DNA of 64,000 nt from Lachnospiraceae bacterium (GTDB lineage Bacteria; Bacillota; Clostridia; Lachnospirales; Lachnospiraceae): contig JAFRGQ010000005.1 in NCBI GenBank assembly GCA_017433725.1, positions 62,001-126,000 on the forward strand. The letters are read 5' to 3'. Under the pieces are notes generated by a model. That model saw nothing but the letters and a program-made list of their open reading frames with translations, ran no database searches and was not told the origin of the DNA. Position numbers and translations under genes: made by a program. This document shows positions 16,190-25,365 of this stretch, in pieces. Numbering within the stretch: the stretch's first letter is position 1; each line of letters begins with the position of its first letter.

Positions 16190-16714
16190 CCGTAATAAAC
16201 CTCCTTATTGCAAGCTTCTCAATCTAAGTGCTGTCTTAGCCTTACTTTTCCTGCTTACTAAAAATATTGAATGCTTAACAAATTGTGCGATTAGCAACCA
16301 GTCGGCTTTCAATCAATTCTGATTCGACATTAGAGAAGCATCAATCATTATTATAACACGAAAACATACTGTATACGTTTAAACACATCCAATTAATTCA
16401 TAATTATATACAATCTGTTTTCGAATCATGTATTTTAAACTTGTCGATTCAACTTGTCAAATGTTTTGCTCGCTCTTTTTTTATTGTTTCATATCGCGTA
16501 CAAGCGCTCCGGCCTGTACCGCATTGACATATTTATTAAGGTTTAGTATCCGATTTCAAAATCTTCACCCCGATTGTCCATATAAGTGACCTGAATAAAT
16601 AATAGCGGTACTTTCCTTGTAAAAATCCTTGAACTTGATGTACTATATAGAATGCAAAAGTAGCTTTTCAACTTTTCCGTATACTGAAACCCATTACAAA
16701 AAGGAGATATAAGA
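16190..16714. other. 525-bp AT-rich intergenic region
   Basis: It separates the divergent fusion gene and acyltransferase gene. No ORF with a plausible start or family is seen. A TTGACA at 16525-16530 with a weak TATCCG 17 bp later is the best promoter-like pair for the acyltransferase. No repeat of families A-C is present. Confidence 0.4.
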
Positions 16715-17770
16715 ATGATTTTGTTTCTGATACTCTTTATGATTCTTATTATGACAATATTCAGCATAAGAATAACTCCGGGGAATTTTACTGCCGCACT
16801 TAGCTATGATAAGTCAAATGCAATGAAAGGCATTTTGGCTTTAGTCATTGTATTTCACCATTTAGTTTTAGAAAGTAATACTTCTTTCATAGGCTTAGAA
16901 GTGTTCAAATATATCGCATTCCCGTTAGTTTCAGTATTCTTCTTTTTTAGCGGGTACGGTCTGATCAAGTCCTACTATAAAAACGGCGGACAAATCTTTC
17001 TGAAGCAGTATGCGATAAAAAGAATGACAAGGCTTCTGATTCCGTATATCATAGTCATCATTTATTATGGATTATACAAGTATTTCCGGGAACCGGCTGC
17101 TTTCAATCCCGGAGATTTTTTAACGGATGTATTCCTTGCAAGAGAAATAGGTCCGCTGTGGTATATGACAGTAATACTGTTTGTATATGCTCTGTTTGGG
17201 GTGTGCTTCAAGTATTTAAAAGCCGTTACAGCCAGACGGGCTATACTTGCGGCAACCGTTGTATACATTTTCTCATGTATTGCCTTTTCCGCCCCGTCGC
17301 AGTGGTATTCTTCGATAATCGGCTTTTATGTAGGCATCTTATATGGAATGAATGAGAAAAAGGTGACGGACAGTATACATGATAGATATTTTGTGAAATT
17401 ATTCCTGCTATTTTTCGGGTTTGTTATTCTCTTCGGATTGAGATTAGTTGTATCTTCGCGGATTACGGATTCCGAAATTTTGCACGGACCATTCCGAAGT
17501 GCAATTGATATTGTTTTTATTCTGTTTCTTATTTCTTTATTTGAAATAATTGAAATCAAAAAAAATGCGATGCTCTTTATCGGCAAAATTTCATATGAAA
17601 TATATCTGATTCATCCATTTATCATATATTCCCTGGCAAAAAAAATATTGGATGACGAAAAGTATAGTTTAATCGCTTTTCTGTGTTCAATACTTTTAGC
17701 TTATATACTTAACGTAATAAACGTCCGTTTATCAAAAAATATTATTAATCACTTTAACCGGGTTGAATAG
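16715..17770 (+). CDS. Acyltransferase 3 family membrane protein (OatA/WecH-like)
   Basis: A 351-aa integral membrane O-acyltransferase. After an N-terminal TM helix, KSNAMKGILALVIVFHHL carries the catalytic-type His of acyltransferase 3 proteins. FPLVSVFFFFSGYGL and YAIKRMTRLLIPYI are further family signatures, with about 10 TM helices. Such proteins transfer acetyl or succinyl groups to extracellular glycans or peptidoglycan. AAAGGAGATATAAGA precedes the ATG. Base composition is more AT-rich than the housekeeping genes on either side, as in the polysaccharide region, so it may belong functionally with surface glycan genes (inference). Confidence 0.85.
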   Translation: MILFLILFMILIMTIFSIRITPGNFTAALSYDKSNAMKGILALVIVFHHLVLESNTSFIGLEVFKYIAFPLVSVFFFFSGYGLIKSYYKNGGQIFLKQYAIKRMTRLLIPYIIVIIYYGLYKYFREPAAFNPGDFLTDVFLAREIGPLWYMTVILFVYALFGVCFKYLKAVTARRAILAATVVYIFSCIAFSAPSQWYSSIIGFYVGILYGMNEKKVTDSIHDRYFVKLFLLFFGFVILFGLRLVVSSRITDSEILHGPFRSAIDIVFILFLISLFEIIEIKKNAMLFIGKISYEIYLIHPFIIYSLAKKILDDEKYSLIAFLCSILLAYILNVINVRLSKNIINHFNRVE

Positions 17771-17797
17771 TCTGTTTCCATTAGCATGTTTTTCCAT

Positions 17798-19177
17798 TCA
17801 GGGCATCAGTCCTCCTCCGGTCGCCCACACAATGTGTGTTGCATCAGACATGAGATCCGAAAGTCTGTTTTCTTCAAGGTATTTTGCATACGGACCGCCG
17901 GTGCGTTCGATCTCCGAAAGACCCTCAAAGCCTGCACATGCAGACGGCTCAAGACGTATTCCTTCCGTCTCGCTGATCTTGTTTTGGTACTCAAGCATCC
18001 TCTCATCAGATACCGTGAAGACGCCTGACACGAGGCTTTCCATCATATTGCACACAAATCCCGACGGTCTTCCGACTGCAAGACCGTCGGCCACTGTATG
18101 CCCTGTTAGCCCTATATCCTGAACACTTATTTTTTCATGCCGGCCGCTTGCCATCCCGAGCAGCACACACGGCGCATCGACCGGTTCTGCAAAAAAGCAG
18201 TGGACGTTCGATCCGAATAACTGCTTAAATCCATAAGTGATACCTCCCGGTGCTCCGCCTACGCCGCAAGGCAGATAAAGGAACAGCGGATGCCTTTCAT
18301 CCACGGGAATATTCCTCTTTACCAATTGCACGGAAACGCGCATGGCAGCCGTGGCATATCCGAAGAAAAGATCTTCCGAGTTCTCATCATCTATGAAAAA
18401 GCTGTTCGGATCCGCTTCCGACTCTTTCCGTCCGGTGGCAACAGCCTGGCTGTAATCTCCGGCATACTCCCTGACAATGACGCCTTCGCTCCTCAGCAGA
18501 TCCTTCTTCCACTGCTTTGCATCACTCGACATATGTACTATTGCGCGAAATCCGAGCCGTGCAGCACTTCTTCCGATACTGATTCCGAGATTACCGGTCG
18601 AGCCGACCTGAATTGTATACTGGCTATAGAATTCACGGAATTCATCCGAATCGATTTTTGAGTAGTTCTCCGTCGGCCATAGCATTCCCGCTCTCTGTGC
18701 CAGCGTCTCTGCGATCTTGAGGACCTCATGAATACCCCCTCTCGCTTTTACGGAACCGGCGATGGGCATATGTGCATCGTCTTTCAAAAAAACTTCGCCG
18801 CGAATATTCGATCCCTTTCCGTTCAGCCATTCCCGCATCCCGGGAATGGGGATGAGATTGGATTCAATGACCCCTTTTCTCGCCTCGGTCTCAGGGAATG
18901 CACTTGCGATATAAGGCATAAAGCGCATGAAGCGGCTCTGCGCTGCTTTCATGTGTATGAACTTGTATCCGTTCAGCTCAAATCGCGGGGCTACATGTTC
19001 AAGGCCGGGATTCAGCCAGAGGGTCTCTTTTCTCTCCTTCAGGTCATTAATAATACCGTCGGGTTTTCCTGTTTCATCAGGGCTATCTACAATCCTGTCA
19101 AAATCTCTGCAATCAGTTGATTCTTCTATGACATGATCGGGCGTTTTCATTCCCTGAATGCCGTCAGCGATACTCAT
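17798..19177 (-). CDS. dsdA: D-serine ammonia-lyase (D-serine dehydratase)
   Basis: A 459-aa fold-type II PLP enzyme converting D-serine to pyruvate and ammonia. The PLP lysine lies in PIAGSVKARGGIHEVL, the glycine-rich phosphate loop is GSTGNLGISIGRSAARLGF, and FLYLPCGVGGAPGGITYG is a DsdA-specific segment. Length and motif order match DsdA over the whole protein. The start has GGGAGGAG upstream. No LysR-type dsdC or dsdX permease is adjacent. It ends 27 bp from the convergent acyltransferase gene. Confidence 0.95.
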   Translation of the reverse strand: MSIADGIQGMKTPDHVIEESTDCRDFDRIVDSPDETGKPDGIINDLKERKETLWLNPGLEHVAPRFELNGYKFIHMKAAQSRFMRFMPYIASAFPETEARKGVIESNLIPIPGMREWLNGKGSNIRGEVFLKDDAHMPIAGSVKARGGIHEVLKIAETLAQRAGMLWPTENYSKIDSDEFREFYSQYTIQVGSTGNLGISIGRSAARLGFRAIVHMSSDAKQWKKDLLRSEGVIVREYAGDYSQAVATGRKESEADPNSFFIDDENSEDLFFGYATAAMRVSVQLVKRNIPVDERHPLFLYLPCGVGGAPGGITYGFKQLFGSNVHCFFAEPVDAPCVLLGMASGRHEKISVQDIGLTGHTVADGLAVGRPSGFVCNMMESLVSGVFTVSDERMLEYQNKISETEGIRLEPSACAGFEGLSEIERTGGPYAKYLEENRLSDLMSDATHIVWATGGGLMP

Positions 19178-19577
19178 GTGTTCTCTCCTCCCATACGCTC
19201 AGGTGACTTTTTTCGACCAAATTTTCTGTTGTTCATCTCAGAAGACTGATTCGTCCCGGATGATCAACCCCCACCGCTTCATTATATGATAAGTTCACCG
19301 GAAGTCGATTACGGATTGTTCCGTGCTTACGCGCTTCCACAGTCCTGTAATCATTATATTCCCATTCTATGGACATAAACAGACTTAATTGAGAAAACCG
19401 GGAGTAACAAATCTTTTGATTCTCGTTTCTGTGATTCAGACCTGCTCTTTTCATGAATATTCCGACAGAAAATTTACAAAAGAATAATGTCCTAGGGTAT
19501 AATAATAAGTAGCTAAACTTCCCATATCACAGGGCTTAGTTCGCTCATCGAAATTATGCTACGCAAGGAGGAACAAC
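19178..19577. other. 400-bp intergenic region between dsdA and the subtilase gene
   Basis: Contains the divergent control sequences. A TATAAT at 19498-19503 with TTTACA 19 bp upstream is the likely subtilase promoter; the dsdA Shine-Dalgarno is at the left edge. A 73-codon reverse ORF (19233-19454) has no ribosome binding site or recognisable family and is not called. Confidence 0.45.
19473..19503 (+). promoter_or_regulatory. Promoter of the subtilase gene
   Basis: TTTACA (19473-19478), a 19-bp spacer and a perfect TATAAT (19498-19503) lie 75 bp before the start codon. The long spacer suggests modest basal strength or activator dependence. Confidence 0.5.
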
Positions 19578-22500
19578 ATGCGACACAAGTCATTCATCAG
19601 AAAGCTTACCGCCGCCTTCATGTCAGTCTGCCTGACTATCGGAAGCGCGGGAACGCTACCCGTCACGGTTTATGGTAACAGCGAAGGAACCGACACTACT
19701 GATATCATATCAACCGATTCACCGGATTTTGACATCGTCGAAAAGGTAGCTGACCTTCTCGCACAAGGTGATTACGAAGAAGGGCGCGCCATTGTCCTCT
19801 ATGACACGGAGAGTCCTGCCTCCGATGAGGAGCTTGTCGGTGCCGGCGATCTCATAGCCGGTGCCGAGCAGATCGCGGAAGTCAGTGCAGAAAGCTATGT
19901 GAATGCGACCGGAGAAACTCTACAGCTCTCTGATGAAGAGCTTGTCGGCGCATCATCCGATTCCGCAGACAATGACCGTATCGCGGTTCTTGTGGTGGAA
20001 GATCAGAGCCGCTCAACGGAAGAACTTCTGCGGGAACTCTTATCTGACCCGCGAGTTCTGAGTGCAGAACCTGACTATATCTTCAGTGTCAATTCCGTCG
20101 ATCAAGATGTTCCCTCTGACGAGCTTCTCGGAAGTGACTCTGTTATACCTGACACAGAAAGCAGCACAGGCTCCGAGTTGGAACCGTTCGTTCAAAATCC
20201 GTCTGTGAGCATCCCGGAAGATGAATACGCAGATCAGGACAGTGACACAGATTATGATACGGATGATGAAACTGTCACATCGGACATTGCAGATCTGCCT
20301 GTTCCCGACAGTGATGCTGCAAATATCGATGGAGCGGGCAGCGCTGATCAAAGTGCCGATGCCCTCGTCTCAGACGATGCAGAAGAAGAAGTCATTGTCG
20401 GCGCATCCGGAGACCTGACGCCATATCAGTGGGGAATGTCCGACGGAAAAAATCGTTATGCGGGAGCAATGCTTGAGAACACAGAAGTCTACAGTGTGAA
20501 TTCTCCTAACTGGAATACCGTCGGTGCCACCAACGCCGAGGGCGTCATCGCCGTCATAGACACCGGTATCGACCATACTCATCCTGACTTAAAAGACAAT
20601 ATGTATGTCATCCCGAATTCCGTGCGGGAGAAGCTCGGCTGCGGAGAATATGGCATCAGCACCATGGTAAAAGTTCGTGAAAAGACAGACACAATGGATG
20701 TGCACGGACACGGGACACACTGTGCAGGCATAATAGCCGCTTCCTGGAATAACAGAGGTGTAAGCGGCGTCGCCTCCGGCGCCGAACTCATGGCTGTCCG
20801 GGCACTCGATGACAAAGGTTTCTCAAACTACTCCAGTATACTGCTGGCGCTGAATTTCGTTAAAGATGCAAAAGAAAACGGAATTGACATAAGAGCTACG
20901 AACAATTCATACGGTGTTACTACATTCAGCTATGCTTTGCGTACCATGATTGAAGAACTCGGAAATCTCGGTATTATCTGCGTATTTGCAAGCGGGAATG
21001 AATCATCTTATGTAAATCCGACTACAGGAGGTATGAACCATCTGTGGGATCTCCCGAACGTGGTGATTGTCAATGCATCTGCAGAAAACGGAGATAAGGC
21101 ACTATTTTCAAACTTCAGCCAGAATGAGACACATATATTTGCTCCGGGCGTAAATATCCTCTCCACAGTACCGACTGCAGGTTCAGACGAAGCGCCTATA
21201 GATTATTTTGCCGAGCTGGATGATGCTCCTCTATATAAAGATCCCTCATGGAAGAATCTTTCCTCAGACATGATACCCAATGTCTCGTTCGACTGGATGA
21301 AAGATTCCTATTTTGACTATTTTCAGATCACGCAGATGATAGATATATCTTCCTGCGGTCAGACGCCTGCGCTGCGGATCAAGCTGCTGAAAGACGTACC
21401 TGCCGGCAAGGAAATGACTTACTGTTTTCTCATCCCCGTGGGAAAAGATGCACCTGTTTCCTATGTTTCTGCGGATATTCTCACGCCTGACAGCGACACA
21501 ACAACCACGCTTCGAATCCGCACACGAACTGACGGTGATACAATCAGCGACATATTTTGCTGCCAAAGAGACGACCATTATGATTGGGTGCACCGGTCGG
21601 TAATAAACCTGGATAAAATCGACGGAACTATAGATATGGTCGAAGATGTCTATCTTCCTGTTTATATCGATTTGAATAAAAAAGACGGTTCCTCACTGAA
21701 GGCCGGGGAATATATTTACATTGATAATATTTGTGTCGGGTCCTCGTCCTATAGGAACAATCAGACAGCCTATGGGTTCATGGACGGAACATCCATGGCG
21801 ACGCCGTTTGCAGCCGGTATGGCTATGGTTCTCTATAAAGGCAAAGAGGTAAACCGCCAAAATGCCAACCTTCTCGCAGCAGGTCTGCAGGGACTGGTGC
21901 GTACAAAAGATTCTCTGGCAGGTTACTGCACTTCCGGCGGCGTTCTCGATTACTCGGTAGACTCCAATGCGATGCTGCCTGTCATAAATTCGGCGACTCT
22001 GAACGGCACTGACCTCACTATCACATTGTCCGGATATTTCTTCGGGAACAGAGGAACACAATCCTCCGTAAATCTGGCAGGAACAGATCTTGAAATCGTC
22101 AGCTGGAGCAACAACGAGGTAGTGGTAAAATGCCCCGACCGGATGGCATCCGGCCTTCAGAAAATAGTATTGACCGATGCAATCGGCCTGACTACCCGCG
22201 GTGCATTCAGCCTCACAGTGCCGAAAGATTCCGAAATCGAAGACACGGCTACAGAGCTTTATGAAACTACACTGCCGGATATTCCTGAGGATGTAATCAG
22301 TGCGGATGAATCAATTTGCAACGTATGCGGTCTCAATGATACGATATACATCACAGCAGGCACACCAGTTGGAGACGAGTTCTATGCAGAAAAATTAGTC
22401 AGTTATTCAATCAAGGATAAGAAATGGGAAGTCACGGCACTTATTCCCGAAGAAGGTCTCGCGGATTGCTCCATGACTGCATTTCAGGGAACTCTCTTCC

Positions 22501-24113
22501 TGAACGGTACAGATCTTACCGGTAAAGCCTACCTGTATTACTACTCACCTTCGAAGAAAGACTGGTACTTGCTCGAAGAATCCGGCGTCGCCGATGCAAC
22601 GATTGTCAATTTTAAGAATAATCTCCTTTCTATAGGCGGTTCCCCCTTAGAAGCTGCCAGTGAAATACGTCTGATAGATGTATCCACAGGAAAAGATAGT
22701 TTACTTACAGATCTCGGATACAAGATTGCAGCTGTCCAAACCGCAGTTTGCGGTGATACGCTTTGCCTGTACGGAGGGTCTATATATAATGAAAATACCA
22801 AAAAATGGGAATCGGATAGGAATGGAAGTGCCTGCTACACAATAACCGGCGAGGGTGTCAGCAGAGATACGAGGAAAGAAATCAATATCGAGCCCCTGCT
22901 TATGAAGAATTCTGAAGATCTCGAGAGTGCAATATGCTCTTCTGACAAGGAGATATATCTTGTCGGTGCCCAGCTTAGTCAGGATGCATCAGGTTCTGTA
23001 ATCGATCCGTCCGGCTATCAGATTGCAGACGGAGATACCTGGGTGTATTCGGATCAGATGAAAAATCTGGGCAAACGCCTGTCCCACACGATTGTGACAT
23101 TTCCGCGTGCAGTCGTTTACAAAGGCGTACTCTACGGTTTCGGTCTTAATACGCAGGACGGCAATCCCACGGAATACGTAGCTCGCGCCACCGTAGTTGA
23201 TGAAACCCCCGATACCCCGATCCAGGATACAATCAAAATAAAAATCCCGACGGCAAAAAAGGGACTTAAATACAACGGAAAGGCCCAGACCGGCGTTCCG
23301 GCAAGCGGTGAAGGTTTCTATAATATCAAGAATAACAGAAAGACTGACCCCGGAACATACAAGGCCCGGGCAGAACTCATTGATCAGGATTATCTTGTCT
23401 GGGAAGACGGAACATCTGCCGCGAAGACCATAACATGGTCAATCGCCCCGATCTCAGTCACAGGCGTGAAGCTTGACAAAACAAATCTCACTGTTTACGC
23501 AGGAACCACCACACAGCTCAAGGCTACGGTCATCCCTTCCGGAGCAAACAATAAAGCCGTCACATGGAAGAGCGCAGATGCGAAGATTGCGAAAGTAGAT
23601 CAGAATGGCAAGGTTACGGCCGTAAAGGCAGGCACGGTCAAGGTCACGGTAACTACGAAAGACGGAGCAAAGAAAGCCACCTGCACGGTAAAAGTCATAG
23701 CAGGCGTACCTGTCTACAGGCTCTATGACATCAAAGGAACCGGCGATCATCTTTTCACGACAAGTGCATATGAAAAGGACACTCTGACTCTCCGCGGCTG
23801 GAAATATGAGGGCATTGCATGGTATGAGCCGAAGACTTCATCCCGTCCGGTATATAGGTCCTATAATCCCAATAACGGGCTGCATATGTACACGTATTCC
23901 GATACCGAGCGCAGCGCCCTGGCAGGTGCAGGCTGGAAGATGGAAGGAATCGCATTCTATTCATGCACGGACAGCAGCAAAGTCCCGGTCTATAGGCTAT
24001 ACAATCCAAATGGCGGCACGCACTTCTTTACGAAGGCTGTTTCGGAGAAAAATATGCTTGTGAAAGCCGGTTGGAAGTATGAGGGGATCGGATTCTATGC
24101 GTTAGGCATTTGA
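19578..24113 (+). CDS. Large secreted S8 subtilisin-like protease with IPT/TIG, Kelch-like, Ig-like and C-terminal repeat domains
   Basis: A 1511-aa exported serine protease. A Sec signal peptide covers about residues 1-33. The long acidic propeptide region (about 34-280) contains several DEELVGA-like motifs. The catalytic triad is D328 (VIAVIDTGID), H378 (GHGTHCAG) and S739 (DGTSMATPF), with the oxyanion Asn in FASGNESS. About 190 residues between the Asn and Ser motifs form an inserted beta-rich domain (about 545-730). Then come an IPT/TIG-like domain (about 795-880), Kelch-like beta repeats, a Big_2-type Ig domain (about 1295-1375) and three tandem VYRLYNPN...GWKYEGIxFY repeats at the C-terminus (DUF5648-like). 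No LPxTG sorting signal is present, so it is probably released or held by its repeats. GGAGG precedes the ATG. Confidence 0.93.
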   Translation: MRHKSFIRKLTAAFMSVCLTIGSAGTLPVTVYGNSEGTDTTDIISTDSPDFDIVEKVADLLAQGDYEEGRAIVLYDTESPASDEELVGAGDLIAGAEQIAEVSAESYVNATGETLQLSDEELVGASSDSADNDRIAVLVVEDQSRSTEELLRELLSDPRVLSAEPDYIFSVNSVDQDVPSDELLGSDSVIPDTESSTGSELEPFVQNPSVSIPEDEYADQDSDTDYDTDDETVTSDIADLPVPDSDAANIDGAGSADQSADALVSDDAEEEVIVGASGDLTPYQWGMSDGKNRYAGAMLENTEVYSVNSPNWNTVGATNAEGVIAVIDTGIDHTHPDLKDNMYVIPNSVREKLGCGEYGISTMVKVREKTDTMDVHGHGTHCAGIIAASWNNRGVSGVASGAELMAVRALDDKGFSNYSSILLALNFVKDAKENGIDIRATNNSYGVTTFSYALRTMIEELGNLGIICVFASGNESSYVNPTTGGMNHLWDLPNVVIVNASAENGDKALFSNFSQNETHIFAPGVNILSTVPTAGSDEAPIDYFAELDDAPLYKDPSWKNLSSDMIPNVSFDWMKDSYFDYFQITQMIDISSCGQTPALRIKLLKDVPAGKEMTYCFLIPVGKDAPVSYVSADILTPDSDTTTTLRIRTRTDGDTISDIFCCQRDDHYDWVHRSVINLDKIDGTIDMVEDVYLPVYIDLNKKDGSSLKAGEYIYIDNICVGSSSYRNNQTAYGFMDGTSMATPFAAGMAMVLYKGKEVNRQNANLLAAGLQGLVRTKDSLAGYCTSGGVLDYSVDSNAMLPVINSATLNGTDLTITLSGYFFGNRGTQSSVNLAGTDLEIVSWSNNEVVVKCPDRMASGLQKIVLTDAIGLTTRGAFSLTVPKDSEIEDTATELYETTLPDIPEDVISADESICNVCGLNDTIYITAGTPVGDEFYAEKLVSYSIKDKKWEVTALIPEEGLADCSMTAFQGTLFLNGTDLTGKAYLYYYSPSKKDWYLLEESGVADATIVNFKNNLLSIGGSPLEAASEIRLIDVSTGKDSLLTDLGYKIAAVQTAVCGDTLCLYGGSIYNENTKKWESDRNGSACYTITGEGVSRDTRKEINIEPLLMKNSEDLESAICSSDKEIYLVGAQLSQDASGSVIDPSGYQIADGDTWVYSDQMKNLGKRLSHTIVTFPRAVVYKGVLYGFGLNTQDGNPTEYVARATVVDETPDTPIQDTIKIKIPTAKKGLKYNGKAQTGVPASGEGFYNIKNNRKTDPGTYKARAELIDQDYLVWEDGTSAAKTITWSIAPISVTGVKLDKTNLTVYAGTTTQLKATVIPSGANNKAVTWKSADAKIAKVDQNGKVTAVKAGTVKVTVTTKDGAKKATCTVKVIAGVPVYRLYDIKGTGDHLFTTSAYEKDTLTLRGWKYEGIAWYEPKTSSRPVYRSYNPNNGLHMYTYSDTERSALAGAGWKMEGIAFYSCTDSSKVPVYRLYNPNGGTHFFTKAVSEKNMLVKAGWKYEGIGFYALGI

Positions 24114-24150
24114 TTCAATCTTAATTTATATTAGATGAGGAGGTATATCG

Positions 24151-25203
24151 GTGATTTCAGTAATCGTTCCTGTTTTTAACGTAGGACCCTATCTTTCGCG
24201 TTGTATAGATAGTATTATTTCTCAGGAATATAAAGATCTCGAAATTCTGCTTATTGATGATGGTTCCACAGATAGCAGTCCGGAAATATGTGATCAATAT
24301 AGGCTGAAAGACAATCGTGTTTCCGTATTTCATAAGAAAAACGGCGGTGTGTCAAGCGCCCGTAACTTAGGCTTGAAGAAAGCAACAGGTGAATATGTAA
24401 CATTTGTTGACGCGGATGACTGGCTTTTACCTGCTTGTCTGAAAAATCTTTTGACCGCAGCGGAGGAACACGATGCAGACATCTGCGCAGGAGGACGAGT
24501 GACCGTCAGCGATACGGAGGAAACTCCGGTATTCAATAAAACAACGGGCGTACTTGACGAGCAGGGCAAAATTGACTGGATTCAGCAGAAAATAGGCTAC
24601 TCATATGAAGATATGAAAACATGGCTCAGAAACGATGACTTCAGCAGAGGCACTGTTGTATGGGGAAGACTTTACAGGAAATCACTGATCGCCGATAATT
24701 CAATGGAGTTTGACAGAAAGATAAAAGTAGCGGAGGATCTGGTCTTTGACGTGAGAGCTGCCTTGTTGGCGAATGTCATTGTCCTGACGGATAAAGCGGA
24801 ATACTGCTATTACCAGAGGGAGGACAGTGCAATTCATCGTTATCTTGGTGGAGATTTCAGATATCTGGTGGATAACAAGATACAGTTGGCCTATAAAAGG
24901 GAAGAGATAAATAAAGAGTTCCTGGAAAAAGGTCATCCCGATATCTCTTATATGTATCAAGGAAGTTTTGTACTTTCCTGCGCAGAAATTGCGATGGCGC
25001 TCGGCAGAATCAAAGATATGAAATTCAGAGATAAGATCAGGCAGTACCGACGCTATTCGGAAAGTAAGCCTGTAAAAAAAGCCAGAATGAATTTGACGCT
25101 CGATAATCTGAGTTTAAAGAACAAGGTCGCACTTTGGCTAATCAAGCACAATTGGTACGTCGCATTATTGCTTGCAATGCAAATCATCCAAAAAGCTCAG
25201 TGA
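24151..25203 (+). CDS. Glycosyltransferase family 2
   Basis: A 350-aa GT-A fold transferase. The N-terminal ISVIVPVFNVGPYLSRCIDS and LLIDDGSTDSS are the nucleotide-binding part, and FVDADDW is the DxD metal site. The C-terminal third is helical and basic without TM segments. It starts with GTG behind GAGGAGG. It follows the subtilase by 37 bp and probably shares its transcript, but its role is polysaccharide synthesis by family; donor and acceptor are unknown. A nested palindrome (25245-25306) follows the stop codon. Confidence 0.88.
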   Translation: MISVIVPVFNVGPYLSRCIDSIISQEYKDLEILLIDDGSTDSSPEICDQYRLKDNRVSVFHKKNGGVSSARNLGLKKATGEYVTFVDADDWLLPACLKNLLTAAEEHDADICAGGRVTVSDTEETPVFNKTTGVLDEQGKIDWIQQKIGYSYEDMKTWLRNDDFSRGTVVWGRLYRKSLIADNSMEFDRKIKVAEDLVFDVRAALLANVIVLTDKAEYCYYQREDSAIHRYLGGDFRYLVDNKIQLAYKREEINKEFLEKGHPDISYMYQGSFVLSCAEIAMALGRIKDMKFRDKIRQYRRYSESKPVKKARMNLTLDNLSLKNKVALWLIKHNWYVALLLAMQIIQKAQ

Positions 25204-25244
25204 CATCTTCTTTTAGACATACGCTATTATAAATTTCGATTACA

Positions 25245-25306
25245 GTGCCCCAGGTATCATTCTGCCACTGAGCTTACTCGAGTGGCAGGAATGACCTCTG
25301 GGGCAC
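25245..25306. terminator. Nested palindrome between convergent genes, probable bidirectional terminator
   Basis: The outer arms are GTGCCCCAG (25245-25253) and CTGGGGCAC; the inner arms CATTCTGCCACT and AGTGGCAGGAATG pair with one bulge around the loop GAGCTTACTCG. It lies between the glycosyltransferase (+) and the Mbeg1-like gene (-). No long T run follows either way, so strong RNA folding rather than a classical terminator is what can be seen. Confidence 0.6.
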
Positions 25307-25365
25307 GCCCTATATGAGTATGAAGCGTGAAATGGGTCCCACGGATTGCGAATATAGTTGATCCA

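Noticed and set aside
19233-19454. 73-codon reverse ORF upstream of dsdA
   Set aside because: No Shine-Dalgarno sequence, no recognisable family; better read as intergenic sequence.
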